Shown here piece by piece: positions 32,602-44,505 of a stretch of DNA of 64,000 bases. Origin of the DNA: Salminus brasiliensis (Eukaryota; Chordata; Actinopteri; Characiformes; Bryconidae); contig NC_132901.1 in assembly GCF_030463535.1 (NCBI RefSeq), forward strand, positions 4,844,640-4,908,639. Direction: 5' to 3'. How positions within the stretch are numbered: position 1 is the stretch's first letter; every line of letters starts with the position of its first letter. The notes under the pieces are model-generated. The model did no database searches. It was not told where the DNA came from and saw only the letters and a program-made list of their open reading frames with translations. Both the position numbers and the translations under genes were made by a program.

Positions 32602-35546
32602 TTATTACTATACACACTATACATCTATTTAGGAATGGCAAGTCTTTGTCTTTGGTTTGTTCTATGTCTAGACTAGTGTTCTTGTCTCCATTTAATAAAA
32701 TAATGAAGTTGGTTTGCAAGGCGGTATTAAAGGAAGTCCGAAGCTAGAGGAAATGTTTATTCCAAGATATGTGACGTGATTTGAAGTACATGGAATGGAG
32801 GTTTTGGAGAGCAGCATTTCAGGCTGAACTCGGACTACGAGAAATTTCAAATGTTTAGAGGCTCAGTAAAACAGTGAGAACTAAAATCATTGAGCATTGA
32901 GGCTAAATCTGCTCTTTATACTGAAGAAGAGGCTTTAATGGACAGGAAGATACAAGAAGGCTGAAGCTAAACCACTGCTTTGTGTAAATAAACCACTGCA
33001 GGTGTTTTTCAGATTTACCTGAACAATAATGAAACATTACTGGTAGCTTTTACAAAAAAGTTAAAGGTTCTCCACAGTTCTGCCAGCGTTCCCTGCACAT
33101 CCATACCAGGGTACTCGGTATAGGGGCCTTATGGAGTGTATAAAACCCTCCATAATTTTCTCTTGGGATTGGCTCCCCTCTCATCATCTTTAGGCTCTGG
33201 GAGTCTGCTGCTGCTGTTCTAGCTCTTGCAGCTCGGTGCTGGGCAGGTGCAATGAGGAGCACTGGGGGCGCTGTGTCATCTGGGTTCAGAGGAGTAGTTG
33301 TTACTTAGCAATGAGTCAAACTCAAACTTAGCTTCATCCTTCAGCTTATTTTAGCTTTTCTCTTTTTACTGGGTAGAATCAGCTAAAACTAATGTTTCTC
33401 AATTCTGACTTTATTAAAATGTGTCTCTCGGCTGTAAAATCTGAACATAGCTTTGGTTTCTGAGTCGTTAACATATTAAATTTGTTTCACAACAAATGTT
33501 TCACAACTTCTCCCTTCTTAAATTAGCTGCACGACTAAATGACCCCACTATGCTCTAATTACAGACTGAGCTTCATCACATAGAAGTTCATTACTGAGAA
33601 AAATGATGTCAAATAAAGAAGACCTCAGAACTCACTCAATCTTATTGTGTCTTCTGTGAACAGCAGACAAGAACATCTCCTCCAGTAAGTTTCTTCACCA
33701 CATAAAAAGAAAACAGACTAATAAAAGCAGTTAAAACCAGTAAAACTTAATTATTACTGTATAAGAAAACTATTACAGGTCTAATAATAAAGAAAACACA
33801 CAAATCAAGTTAAAAACAAGCCAGAAATGGTAACTGTATAAGAACACTAATCCAAACAGGTATAAAACACTTAGTTTATTAGGTCCCTCAACAGCTACAA
33901 AGAAATGATATATAATATATAAACAAAAGAGTTTCACCAATCAGAAATCAATTGTAAGGTAATAATCAATCAATATGTGAGAGCTCAGGTGAATCAGTCT
34001 GCTTTGGTCTGAGGTCAGGTGAGGTCTGAGCTGCAGACTGAAGAGAACTTCCAGTACTGATCAGTAAACAGTGCTGGAAGGTTCCTCCAGCTTTCTCGCC
34101 ACTCTCTCATCCCCACACTGTGACCCCCAGTCTAATAAGCAGTGTGTGAGTGTCTCTTTGGCACTGTGCTGGGATCAGTAGGTTACTGCAGTATGTTGAC
34201 TGTGTAGAACTAGAGTTTCACATTAAAATAAAGAAAAGAAAAAGAAGAAACATCAGTTCTGAGGTGATGAAGTTCAGCACCATGGACCGCTCCGGTAAAG
34301 TGTTGCCGTTGGAGTCTGGGATAATTTTCTCATCCACATTAGCTGTTGGTCATTTTGTGTGTTGATTTATTGATTGTTGAGCTCGGTTGTTCACTGTTCA
34401 CTGAGACCCTGTGACCTCCGTATACAATCAACTTTCTTTATTCTCTATTGGAGCAGGACTGAATGTGAAAGAGGCAGTTCTCCTGCTGAAAATCACACTT
34501 CTGTACAGACTCTGTGCTTTAAAGACTCTATGAGGACTAACAGACTGTAAGAAACATGCACAGCTTGTTGCTGGTGTGTTCTACAGTAATGTGTGTGAAC
34601 TCAGTATCTTTGGATGCAGGAACTCAGAAATACAGACATTGGTTGGATCTTTTTTTAAGCTGCTGATTGGCTCCCTCTTGTGGATCATTATGAGGTGACT
34701 CCCAAACTCAGGCCGTTTAAAATGTTTTTATATGGGTGTCTCAATCAGCATTTTATTATAAACCATTTCCATAAATTACCATAAACTTCCATACATTCTG
34801 TAACAGCAGTAACAGAAGCAGTTCTTTAAAAACGAACACCCTAAAGGTTCCCAAAACATCTGAATCAGAAAGAGAGAAACACACAGTGAGTTTTATCATC
34901 ATAAGATTAAGACGAGAGCAGACCTTCTTCATAGCTTCTTCTTCTAGCTTAATCCTGCTCAGGTTAAAAACCAGTGCCATGCCATAATGAGGATGATGAG
35001 ATAAGATAGAATGAGATAAGATAACATTACGGAAATGCTATGAGTGAGACTATCACTTTCTGCTGGTGGTCCTAATGCAGTCTCAACTTCAGCTCTAACA
35101 GTCACTAGAGAACAGTACAGTCAGTACTGTTCTAGTGTTGGCTAGTGTTGTACTAGTGTTGGCTAAGCCTACATTTCCAACAGCCAATAAAGATGTGCTA
35201 TGTTTATGTTCAGACAGGTATGACGGTGAACATGAGGTATATATGGGCGTTCTTACTGCTGTCCATTGAGTTTATTCACGTGGTAGGAACATAAAGTATA
35301 GGTCAGCCCCTCAAACAACCTGTCACACACACACACACACACACACACTATTAATTCTCTCTAAAACATTTGAACTGTAAATCTCTGATAATTATCATCA
35401 GTATTTAGATGATAATCTGATAACCTGTATAAACAACACTTTTTGTCGCATTCCATCCCTGCCTTGAGTTAGGTCAGTGCAGATGAATGCATTCAATAGA
35501 AGGGGTGTCCATAAATTTTTGGACACATGATGTATGTTACACTGAC
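32601..35546. other. Intergenic; no receptor exons
   Basis: No exon is supported. A dispersed block at 34430-34720 is described separately, and a (CA)n tract lies at about 35323-35348. The region lies where CTLD exons of pseudogene D would be expected, and none can be found. Confidence 0.45.
34430..34720 (+). repeat. Dispersed block, copy 1 of 3
   Basis: The stretch runs from aggcagttctcctgctgaa through acatgcacagcttgttgctg to ctccctcttgtggatcatta. It reappears in reverse orientation at about 46.40-46.70 and 63.13-63.44 kb, and carries no open frame. It may be an old element or part of the duplicated receptor block. Confidence 0.7.
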
Positions 35547-36953
35547 CCAGTTGAGGAAGCTTTATCTGCGGCCTGTCTCTCTCTGCCTGAAAAGTCTTTA
35601 TCCATAGTCAGGTTAGTGTAACTGGTCTGTAACTGGTCTTTCTCTGCAGTCAGGTTGGTGTTACTGGTGTGTAACTGGTCTCTCTCTGCAGTCAGGCTGG
35701 TGTATCTGGTCTGTAACTGGTCTCTTTCTACAGTCAGGTTGGTGTAACTTGTGTGTAACTGGTTTCTCTCTGCTGTCAGGTTGGTGTAACTGCTCTCTCT
35801 CTATAGTCAGGTTGGTGTTACTGGTGTGTAACTGTTCTCTCTCTGCAGTCAGGTTGGTGTAACCGGTCTCTAACTGGTCTCTCTCTGCAGTCAAGTTAGT
35901 GTAACTGGTGTGTAACTGGTTTCTCTCTGCAGTCAGGTTGGTGTTACTGGTGTGTAACTGGTTTCTCTCTGCAGTCAGGTTGGTGTAACTGGTCTGTAAG
36001 TGGTCTCTCTCTGCAGTCAGGTTGTTGAAGTTGATCCACAGCAGTGTGATGGCAGTCAGCAGGAGAACAGCAGCCCCAGAAACACTGCAGTCAGTCTGTA
36101 GCGTCTGCTTCCTGCAGAGTGACTCTCTATGGGGGAAACACAGATACATGAGCTTCAGTCATAACCAGTATCACTGTTTAAACACAGGGCATCTCTCCCC
36201 AGTGACTCTTTAGAAGGAGGAGAAAGCTGGTAGATTAAGATACAGTTTGAGTTCATAGGTTCTGCTGTTTACTAAAAGCTGCTATAGAAACATGCTGGTT
36301 TTCCTTTTATGGTAAATTCATAGAAAATGACAGATCACAAGCAAGAGTATACCCTAGTCAAGCCTAGCCTAGCACTGTAACAAGATGTTAAAAAATAGTG
36401 TTGCTGTTGCACAGTGTCACTTCCTCAAGTTGAGGCTCTCTTTACTAGTTAGCTTAGCATTAGCTTTTAGACTACCCAGACCAATCCTACCTAAAACTAA
36501 ACTACTAATCTACTGATCTTTATCAGTATGAGATACCTGTGTTTACTGAGAGCTTCTCAAGAACCTGTGATCTACTGATGTTCTCTACAGTCCAATACAA
36601 AGATGCACTGATAGCTGTACTGTAGTAATGCTGCTTGTTCTTTACCACCACTAAAACAGTTCACCTAGTCCAGAAGTGCAGCATTACAGTAGAGCTCCTA
36701 CAGAATACAGCTCAGTGTTCCAGTATTCTAGTATTTACTGTCTCTAAAAGAAGAGATTCAATAAAGGATTAGTAATGATACCTGCTTGTTGTGTCTGTGG
36801 CTTCCTCCTCGTGTTGACGGCCTCTGTCTCTGTGTTGGGGTCATGTCCTCTAACAGCGTCTGCGCTCTCATAGATCTCCACCACCATCTCCACCCTATCT
36901 CCTCTGTTCAGCTCCTCAGTTCCAATAACTTCATCATAAACACTGAGAGACAT
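35547..36953 (-). pseudogene. Receptor D: pseudogene with tail and long stalk but no CTLD
   Basis: Exon 1 (36953-36782, 57 codons) is intact: MSLSVYDEV and EIYESADAV, with a phase 1 donor. The anchor/stalk exon (36126-35547) has a 4-nt deletion near 36070 (ACAC lost relative to paralogs), which breaks the frame inside the membrane helix and brings an early stop. A further 11-nt deletion near 35790 shortens one stalk unit. The two deletions sum to 15 nt, but the interval between them contains the helix, so the product is still lost. About 11 NLT-type stalk units are recognisable, the most of any copy. No CTLD exons follow in the next 5 kb. The closest paralogs are E and F, from the shared [11 protein letters not shown] start and GTCAGT donor. 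Confidence 0.85.
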
Positions 36954-37225
36954 CTCTAATCTCTGAAAGACTGAAACACTGAATTACTGCGTCTCTGTAG
37001 GAACACTACAGCACTGCTGCACGGCTCGGCTTGGCTTAGTTTAACTGCATTAGTGGAGTTAATGCAGGAAGTGACCAAGTACCACCAACAGTTTCCTGTG
37101 TGTGCTGGAGGTGTGAATGCAGCGTGAGAGTTCTCATGCTCTTTCTTAAAGCTGGTTCTCACCCTCATACACTTTTACATTTATGAGATATTATAATAAA
37201 ATCTAAGTTTAGCTTCTTTATGTCT
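36954..37225 (-). promoter_or_regulatory. Receptor promoter block, copy D
   Basis: Same block as A, B, E and F, with AGGAAGTGACC at 37066. It is retained although the gene is broken, so a non-coding or truncated transcript is possible. Confidence 0.5.
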
Positions 37226-37239
37226 GTTTAGATTTCTAA

Positions 37240-37592
37240 ATAGCATGAGGGTGTGTGGGGGTAGGTGAGGATGCAGGGGTGTATTGTATCTGTATTGGTC
37301 ATGTTGAAGGCATATTTCTGCAGGAGGCTGTGGAGACCTGCAGGCTGTTCAGAAATCTGAACAGCAACAGCACTCGGGCTCCTCTAGCCACATTTCCACC
37401 CACTGACTGCTTTAACCACAGTATAATGCCCACATGACCTCCCCCCCTCTTTAACAGCATGAAACTCAGTTCAGCTGTGCAGTGTGATAGTTCAGCTGAT
37501 ATGCTGAGCGAGTGTGTGCTTTGTTGAATTCACACCTTAACCATGTGACGTTCTTCTGCACATACAACTACCACGTGACTTTAGTGCTTGCT

Positions 37593-37627
<35 letters not shown>

Positions 37628-37690
37628 CTCACAGTCTGTGTCTATCACTTCTTCAGCAGGGGTCAAAGGCCAGTTTTTCACAGTGTTTTT
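37240..37690. repeat. Upstream block shared by receptors D and F
   Basis: The stretch ggtcatgttgaaggcatatt to accacgtgactttagtgctt is nearly the same at 56.91-57.23 kb upstream of receptor F, and ends in a (CA)n tract here. It shows that D and F belong to one duplicated block. Confidence 0.85.
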
Positions 37691-37859
37691 CATACATCTG
37701 TTTACATTGTTATATTGTTTGTGACTAGTCTGCCTCTCTATTTCTTCATTCCTTCATTCATTCTTTCATTCATCTTCATGAATAGATGAATAGATCGCTA
37801 AATATATCTGAACATCCATCCATCTAGAAAAAGGGGACCACAGAATCCCAGGCACCATT

Positions 37860-39260
37860 GTCCTCAGCAATAAGCATTGCTATTGGTCCATTTTATCCAA
37901 ACAATCTACATATAAGCATTGCGATTGGTCCACTCTTTCAAAGCACTTTACACCTAAGCATTGCTATTGGTCCACTTTACACATAAGCATTGCTATTGAT
38001 CCATTTTATCCACACAATCCACATATAAGCATTGTTATTGGTCCACTTTACACATAAGCATTACTACTGGTCCATTTCTTTCACACAGTTGACAAATAAG
38101 CATTGCCACTGATCCATTCTTTGCTTTGAATTTACAGAAGATCATTGCTATTGGCCAATTCTTTTCACACAGTTTACATTTAAGCATTGCTATTGGTCCA
38201 TTTCTTTCACACAGTTTATATTAAAGCATTGCTATTGGTCCACTCATTTTACTCAATGTATATAGAACCATTGCTATGGATCCATTTTTTTTACACTGTT
38301 TACAAATAAGCATTGCGATTGATCAATTTCTTTCACACAGTTTAGAAAGAAGCTATTGGTCTGCTGTTTTTACTCAATTTACATATAATGATTGCTAATG
38401 GTACATATCTTTTACACAGTTTACATATAAGCATTGCTATTGGTCAATTTTCTGAAGTTTATACATAAGCATTGCTATTCGTTGATTTCTGTCACACAGT
38501 TTAGAGAAAAGCTATTGGTCCACAATTTACATATAAACATTGCTTTAACTTTAAGCATTGCTATTGGGCTGCTATTTTCTCTGAATTTACACATAAGCAT
38601 TGCTATAAGCAATAGCAATGTTTTTGTGTAAATTCAGAGAAAATAGCAGACCAATAGCAATGTAACATTCCTTGCATATATTTCATTTCACATTGTTCAC
38701 ACATAAGCATTGCTATTGGACCACTCTTATTACTCAATTTACATATAAGCATTGATATTGATAAAATTTCCACACAGTTTACATATAAGCATTGTTACTG
38801 GTGTATTTGTTTTATATGTAAACTCTGCTATTTGTCCATTCCTTTCACGCAGTGCTCATTAAAGCATTGCTATTGGTCCACTATTTTTTTTTACTGAATT
38901 TACACATAAGCAATGCTATTGGTCCATTTTCCACAGTAATATAAGCATTGCTATTGATTCATTTCTTTTTTTACAGCTTACATAAAAGTGTTGATATTGC
39001 TCCATTCCTTTCACACAGTTTACATATAAGCATTGCTATTGGTCCATTCCTTTCACATAGTTTACATATAAGCATTGCTATTGGTCCATTCCTTTCACAT
39101 AGTTTACATATAAGCATTGCTATTGATCTATTCTTTACATACGTAAGCGTTGTTATTGGTTCATTCTTTTCACACATTTTACCTATAAGCATTGTTATTG
39201 GTCCATTGATTTAACATAGTTCACATATAAGCATTGCTATTGGTCAATTCATTTTACACA
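37860..39260 (+). repeat. 42-bp-type minisatellite array, degenerate
   Basis: About 30 diverged copies of the ATAAGCATTGCTATTGGTCCA unit, with variable spacing (about 35-50 bp). The best-conserved copies lie at 38990-39130. One internal segment is inverted, forming a palindrome at 38556-38662. The orientation matches the arrays at 1 and 49.6 kb. Confidence 0.93.
38556..38662. repeat. Palindrome within the minisatellite
   Basis: Arms of about 50 bp (left from cattgctattgggctgc, right ending gcagaccaatagcaatg) fold on each other with a few mismatches and almost no loop. It is the only place in this array where the unit is reversed. Confidence 0.9.
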
Positions 39261-39600
39261 CTTTACTAATAAGCTTTGCTACCGGTTATATATCTACTTA
39301 TCTAATCTTCCAGATATCTATCCACATTTCCATCCACCACTGCCTCACTGCATTTCCATAGAACTTCATCTATCTGTCTATCTGTCTGTCTTTTTCATCT
39401 GTCCATCCAGCTACTGTATCATTTGATCAATATTAAGAGACTGAGGTAATCTAACTTATGACTCTAGACATGTCTTTAGAAATGATATGTAGAATTTAAT
39501 GAATAGAAATGCAGTTTTCCTCTGAGGAAAAAGTTAGAACCCCCCCACAGTTACATCATGATACCTGCAGGTGGCACTAGAGCACCACAGAAGCTCCAGA
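39261..39600 (+). repeat. Array-flanking block; partly inverted copy at 53.0-53.2 kb
   Basis: TCTA/TCTG microsatellite flank as at 223-420, ending at the ctactgtatc segment. The following 39.42-39.59 kb (atttgatcaatattaag, ttttcctctgaggaaa, acctgcaggtggcac) recurs in reverse at about 53.03-53.20 kb. Confidence 0.8.
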
Positions 39601-39617
39601 CTACAATCTCTTAAACA

Positions 39618-39982
39618 GTGACTATCACACACACTATCTATCACACACACTCACAATCACACACTCACAATCACACACTCACAATCACACACTCACAATC
39701 ACACACACACACATACAATCACACACACACACATACAATCACACACACACAATCACACACAATCACACACACACACATACAATCACACACACACACATAC
39801 AATCACACACACACACATACAATCACACACACACAATCACACACAATCACACACACACACATACAATCACACACACACAATCACACACAATCACACACAC
39901 ACACATACAATCACACACACACAATCACACACACACACATACAATCACACACACTAACAATCACACACACTATATATACACA
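39618..39982 (+). repeat. (CA)n-derived complex microsatellite, AATCACACACACA units
   Basis: Tandem ACAATCACAC and ACATACAATCACACAC units for about 350 bp. It abuts the stop codon of receptor E, so this repeat supplies or replaces that gene's 3' UTR. Confidence 0.95.
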
Positions 39983-40572
39983 CTAATATTCTTTTTCACA
40001 GATCCAAACAAACTGATGATTACAGTGAAAATCAGCCCAGTTCTTTACAGGATCAGACCAATATCCAGTTATGACACAGTGTTCATCTGATCTGTTGGGT
40101 TCTCCAGTTCTCCAGAATCTGAGAGAGAGAATCAGAGGATCAGTGTGTTTATCTGAGCAGTGAGGAGTGAGAGTCAGTAACTACATCATGATCAGAGTTC
40201 AGTTCAGTGCTCTCTTACTCAGTGGTCAGTGCTGAGCCGTCCACCCATTTCCAGACCCCCTCTCTTTCACTGTCAGTCAGGCCAATCCAACCTTCCTGAC
40301 CTCTTCTCAGCTTGTTAATAATAAACTCCTGTTGAAGTACAATAACTGCTCACACATTTCCAGCAACCCAGCACACACACACACACACACAGACTAAAGA
40401 TACACACATTTGATCATGTGATCAGTTTGAACTCTTCCACCTGCAGGAAGCCTGTGAGAACATCAGTACTGTGTGAAGATCTTAGACTGTCTGAGAGTGG
40501 AATAAACACTGATCAGCTAATAAACACACTTTGATCTGATGAGTGAGTGTGTGTGTGTGTGTGTGTGTGTGA

Positions 40573-40630
<58 letters not shown>

Positions 40631-41502
40631 TGTGTATGGGTGAGTGTCAGTGTTTTTAAAGCTCTTCTTGAGGATGTCTAGTGTAGTCAGTTCTCATCCA
40701 GCACCCAGTGTATCTAATCAGTCCCTCATTAAAGTAAACTGAACTAATCCATCATGTTTGGAGTTTACAGAGATGATCAGCACTCAACCCTGTGCTCTTC
40801 TAACTGTGCTGATCTGTTCTTCTAACTGTGCTCTTCTAACTGTTCTTCTAACTGTTCTTCTATATGTGCTGATCTGTGTTCTTCTAACAATGCTCTTCTC
40901 TGTTCTTGTGTTCTAACCAACCAATCAACAACTTGACTGACTAACAGTACATTCTGATTTCTGACCCCCCCTCCTCCCCATCCCCCATCCTCTGTAATGT
41001 GGTGCTCACTTACAGTGGGGTTTGAACCGTGTTGGCGGGCCGGCGCGCTACTGAGTGAGCTACCACGATCACGTGACAAACGGGCCCAAGTGCAGAGTCT
41101 TTCAATCTTAGAGCAGGTAAACCGGAAATGAAAAATAAAGCCTCTCGGGACTCAAACTCAGGCCGCCGCGTCACGAGACTGACGCTCTGCCGCTTCACCA
41201 AAGTGGCAGTTATGAAAGCAGCCAACAAATGAAACTTAAAAAGGGATGGGTTTAATAAACAAACAAAGGACATCAGGGGAGAACTGGCTACCTCTTTAAC
41301 TCGAGGGAAATACAACTGAGGGCAAAAGGATCTCCCAAAAGAAACCAGAAAACTGAGAAGTTACAGGGAAGACAGACACTCCTGCCTTCCTCTGGTACAC
41401 GAGTGTATGTGTGCAAACACACACACATACACACACACACGGGCACACACACCAGGGAAGACAGACACTCCTGCCTTCCTCTGGTACACGAGTGTATGAG
41501 TG

Positions 41503-41579
<77 letters not shown>

Positions 41580-43216
41580 ACACAGGGAGACAGACTCGGT
41601 AGAGACACATGAAGGGGAGTGACACACACTCAGCCTTCACCTCGAGACTACACAGGCACACAGACACACACACCACCAGAATCAAAAGATCCAGCAGTGG
41701 GGCAACTGGATCTGTGTGCCTATATAGCCTACCGCCCAGGTGTGGGGAATTGGGCTCAATCACTAGCTGGGGTGACTCGGGGCCTCCCCCTGGTGGCAGG
41801 AGGAGGCCTTGCCCTAGAGCTACCCCTTACATCCTCTCTCTCTCACCTGTTCCTCTCTGCTGTTGATGATCAGCAGATCTGCTCCTCTCTCTCTGCAGTC
41901 CTCTCTGCTCTCACTCCAGCTCTTCTCCTCAGTAGAGATGTAGTAGATACTGGAGTTGAAGTAGATCCATCCATCCTGAGTGGCTTTTCCTACAGATCAA
42001 ATACATATTTCTCTGCATTTCCTCGATTAAATACAAGATCATTCATATTCTCCATTAATATCAAATATAATATATCATATTTCAGTCTCTCTGTTTCATC
42101 ATCTAATGGAATGAAGTTCAGCTCTTCAGCTAAGAACTGTAATCAATCACTAGAGCCTCTACTGAACCAGACACTTTATTAGGAACAGTTATGGAACCCC
42201 CAGTCTCCCAATCAGCCAATCACGTGGCAGCAGCACACATTAAAATCATGCAGACACAGGTCAAGAGTGTGAGTTAGTCTTCACTTCAGTACTTGCTGCC
42301 CTCACTCCAGTGCCGAGTTCATAAACAGCAGGAATTCATGGAACCAGTCTGACCTTGAGTCAACAGATCAACCTGATGTTTAGTGTGATGGTGTGTGAAG
42401 ATCTTTCATGGATTAAACTGAGACCCCTTGTATTACAATGGTGTTCCTAATAAAGTGGTCAGTGAGTGTAATTAAGAACTACAGTTAATCACTGACCCAG
42501 TTCAGAAAGCCTTCTCTGCAGCCCATCTCTCTCCACCTGTAACTGGTCTCTCTCTGCAGTCAGGTTGGTGTTACTGGTGTGTAACTGGTCTCTCTCTGCA
42601 GTCAGGTTGGTGTTACTGGTGTGTAACTGGTCTCTCTCTGCAGTCAGGTTGTTGAAGTTGATCCACAGCAGTGTGATGGCAGTCAGCAGGAGAACACACA
42701 GCAGCCCCAGACACACTGCAGCCAGTCTGTAGCGTCTGCTTCCTGCAGAGTGACTCTCTATGGGGAAAACAGATACATGAGCTTCAGTCAGAACCAGTAT
42801 CACTGTTTAAACACAGGTCAACTCTCCCCAGTGACTAAGAGATGAACACAGAAGGATTGACAAAGATGCACTGATAGCTGTACTGTAGTAATGCTGCTTG
42901 TTCTTTACCACCACTAAAACAGTTCACCTAGTCCAGAAGTGCAGCATTACAGTAGAGCTCCTACAGAATACAGCTCAGTGTTCCAGTATTCTAGTATTTA
43001 CTGTCTCTAAAAGAAGAGATTCAATAAAGGATTAGTAATGATACCTGCTTGTTGTGTCTGTAGCTTCCTCCTCGTGTTGACGGCCTCTGTCTCTGTGTTG
43101 GGGTCATGTCCTCTAACAGCGTCTGCGCTCTCATAGATCTCCACCACCATCTCCACCCTATCTCCTCTGTTCAGCTCCTCAGTTCCAATCACTTCATCAT
43201 AAACACTGAGAGACAT
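39983..43216 (-). CDS. Receptor E: intact C-type lectin receptor, ITIM-type tail, EPN-type CTLD (273 aa)
   Basis: Exons (minus strand) are 43216-43045, 42757-42497, 41989-41847, 40328-40219 and 40118-39983, totalling 822 nt; all sites are canonical and phases match gene B. The tail (1-57) has SVYDEV at residues 4-9 (ITIM pattern) and EIYES. The membrane helix is at about residues 69-90. Three NLTAERDQL stalk units precede a [11 protein letters not shown] coiled end. The CTLD begins [14 protein letters not shown] and has WIGLTD, WKWVDG and four canonical Cys. It carries GEPN with a downstream NWAD, the arrangement of Ca-dependent mannose-type binding, with Ala for Asn in the WND triplet. It is thus a candidate inhibitory sugar-binding receptor of myeloid type. 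The last exon had no long open frame and was found from its EPN and Cys pattern. A solo-LTR-like insertion lies in intron 3 and a MITE in intron 2. Confidence 0.87.
40570..40628 (+). repeat. (GT)n/(GA)n microsatellite
   Basis: A (GT)n run (about 40548-40571) leads into an unbroken (GA)n run to 40627, within intron 4 of the coding order of receptor E. The corresponding site in F (53.71-53.78 kb) has (GT)n with GAGT repeats, so the tract has evolved since duplication. Confidence 0.95.
40993..41831 (-). mobile_element. Solo-LTR-like insertion in intron 3 of receptor E
   Basis: An 839-bp block starts TGTAATGTGGTGCTCAC, ends CCCCTTACA and is bounded on both sides by TCCTC, an exact 5-bp target duplication (40988-40992 and 41832-41836). 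A related copy starts at 60377. It contains a long (CA)n tract and two direct copies of gaagacagacactcctgcc. TG...CA ends plus a 5-bp duplication fit a solo LTR. No coding sequence is present, and its strand is uncertain. Confidence 0.75.
41506..41572 (+). repeat. (CA)n microsatellite
   Basis: About 33 CA dinucleotides without interruption, inside the solo-LTR-like element. A matching tract lies in the related copy at about 60781-60833. Confidence 0.97.
42167..42468 (+). mobile_element. MITE in intron 2 of receptor E
   Basis: Terminal inverted repeats ccagacactttattaggaac and gttcctaataaagtggtcag bound about 300 bp without coding capacity. The same insertion lies at the same place in receptor F (54398-54710), so it predates the E/F duplication. 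Confidence 0.75.
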
Positions 43217-43480
43217 CTCTAATCTCTGAAAGACTGAAACACTGAATTACTGCGTCTCTGTAGGAACACTACAGCACTGCTGCACGGCTCGGCTAGTTTA
43301 ACTGCATTAGAGGTGTTAAGTAAAGGAAGTCACCGAGCCCTGAGAACAGTTTCCTGTGTGTGCTGGAGGTGTGAATGCAGCAGAGCTCCTCATGCTCTTT
43401 CGTAAAGCTGGTTCTCACCCTCATACACTTTTACATTTATGAGATCTTATAATAAAATCTGAGTTTAGCTTCTTTATGTC
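43217..43480 (-). promoter_or_regulatory. Receptor promoter block, copy E
   Basis: Same block as the other minus-strand receptors, but the Ets/PU.1-like core reads AAAGGAAGTCACC (about 43322), with G to C changed in the base after GGAAGT. The CAGTTTCCTGTGTG element is kept. Confidence 0.55.
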
Positions 43481-43589
43481 TGTTCAGATTTCTAAATAGC
43501 ATGAGGGTGTGTGGGGGTAAGTGAGGATGCAGGGGTGTGAGAGGGTCCTGGTTCTGAAGAGAGGTGGTCTTCAAATTCACCTTTAAATT

Positions 43590-44505
43590 CCTCATCTGTA
43601 AAGCAGAAAGTCTCACTACTGTAGCACCACTATTAGAAGTGAATCCTCAGGTTTACAGGAGTTGTCAGTTTATTAGGTAATGCACACACTTCAACAAGTC
43701 AGATGTCACTTTAGTGTGTGTTGTTGACCAGACAGACCAGCCCTTTTATCTTTATTCTACAGTCAGTATGTATGGAACACCTGGACATACCCACAGTCCA
43801 GTCCAGTGTACCCAAGATCACTCTCAGGCCCAGTGACGATGGCGTCTTCTTTAAAGGGATCCTCATTAACACCTTCATTTCAGCTCTCAGTGTGAATCAA
43901 CAAGGTTATTAGGTCAAGGTGAAGTTCTACTGGAAATTGAAACCGAGACCACACTACTGTGCCTTTAACCTACACAGCCTAAGCCCAGCCACGTCCTCTG
44001 TGTTTTAGCTTCCTATTTATTATTTCTATGTGTTTTTTCACAGAGCTCACAGCAATAAATGATGACCACAAGAAACACACACACACATCAGTATGAATCA
44101 ACTGTGAATATGGGTAAAGTCATTATTATGAGTTTATGTGTGAACTCAATATTGAGAGAGTGTGAATACAGTTGAATGCCGTCACTCAGAGAGTCTCCAA
44201 ACACACATATAGTCCCTGAATCCTTAAAGAGGGACTACAGTTAAACCTCCTACACAGAGAACACACACATTACAAGGTGTTCAATAAACTGAATCTGCAG
44301 AGACACAAGAGAGCAGATTGAGAGGTGGGCTTGTGAGAACGCTCTGTGCTTCTTGCCGACTACCTGAGGCCTCAACTTCCTGTCCTGAGAGCAGCATATA
44401 TATATATATATTACACAAACCACAAACACTGAGTCAGTCTGAGAGCTGGAGGCTCTGAGGATTGTAGTCTGCAATGAAACCAAAGATTTTTCTACTTGTT
44501 TCAAA
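43590..44505. repeat. Upstream block shared with receptor G (57.63-58.58 kb)
   Basis: The run from ctgtaaagcagaaagtctca to gagtcagtctgagagctgg matches 57.63-58.52 kb with modest divergence. It lies between minus-strand E and plus-strand relic G', as its twin lies between F and G. It therefore includes the intergenic half of a divergently arranged gene pair. Confidence 0.85.

Noticed and set aside
32275-32719. Overlapping open frames on both strands around the (TG)n tract
   Set aside because: They are produced by the dinucleotide repeat and a LINE tail.
35661-36149. 162-residue frame taken as a receptor protein
   Set aside because: It joins three reading frames across two deletions. Only its middle part is the true frame, so it cannot be the natural product.
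41288-41866. Several Cys-Val or His-Thr rich open frames
   Set aside because: They are translations of (CA)n/(TG)n in a solo-LTR-like element. The real exon here is only 41847-41989, in another frame.
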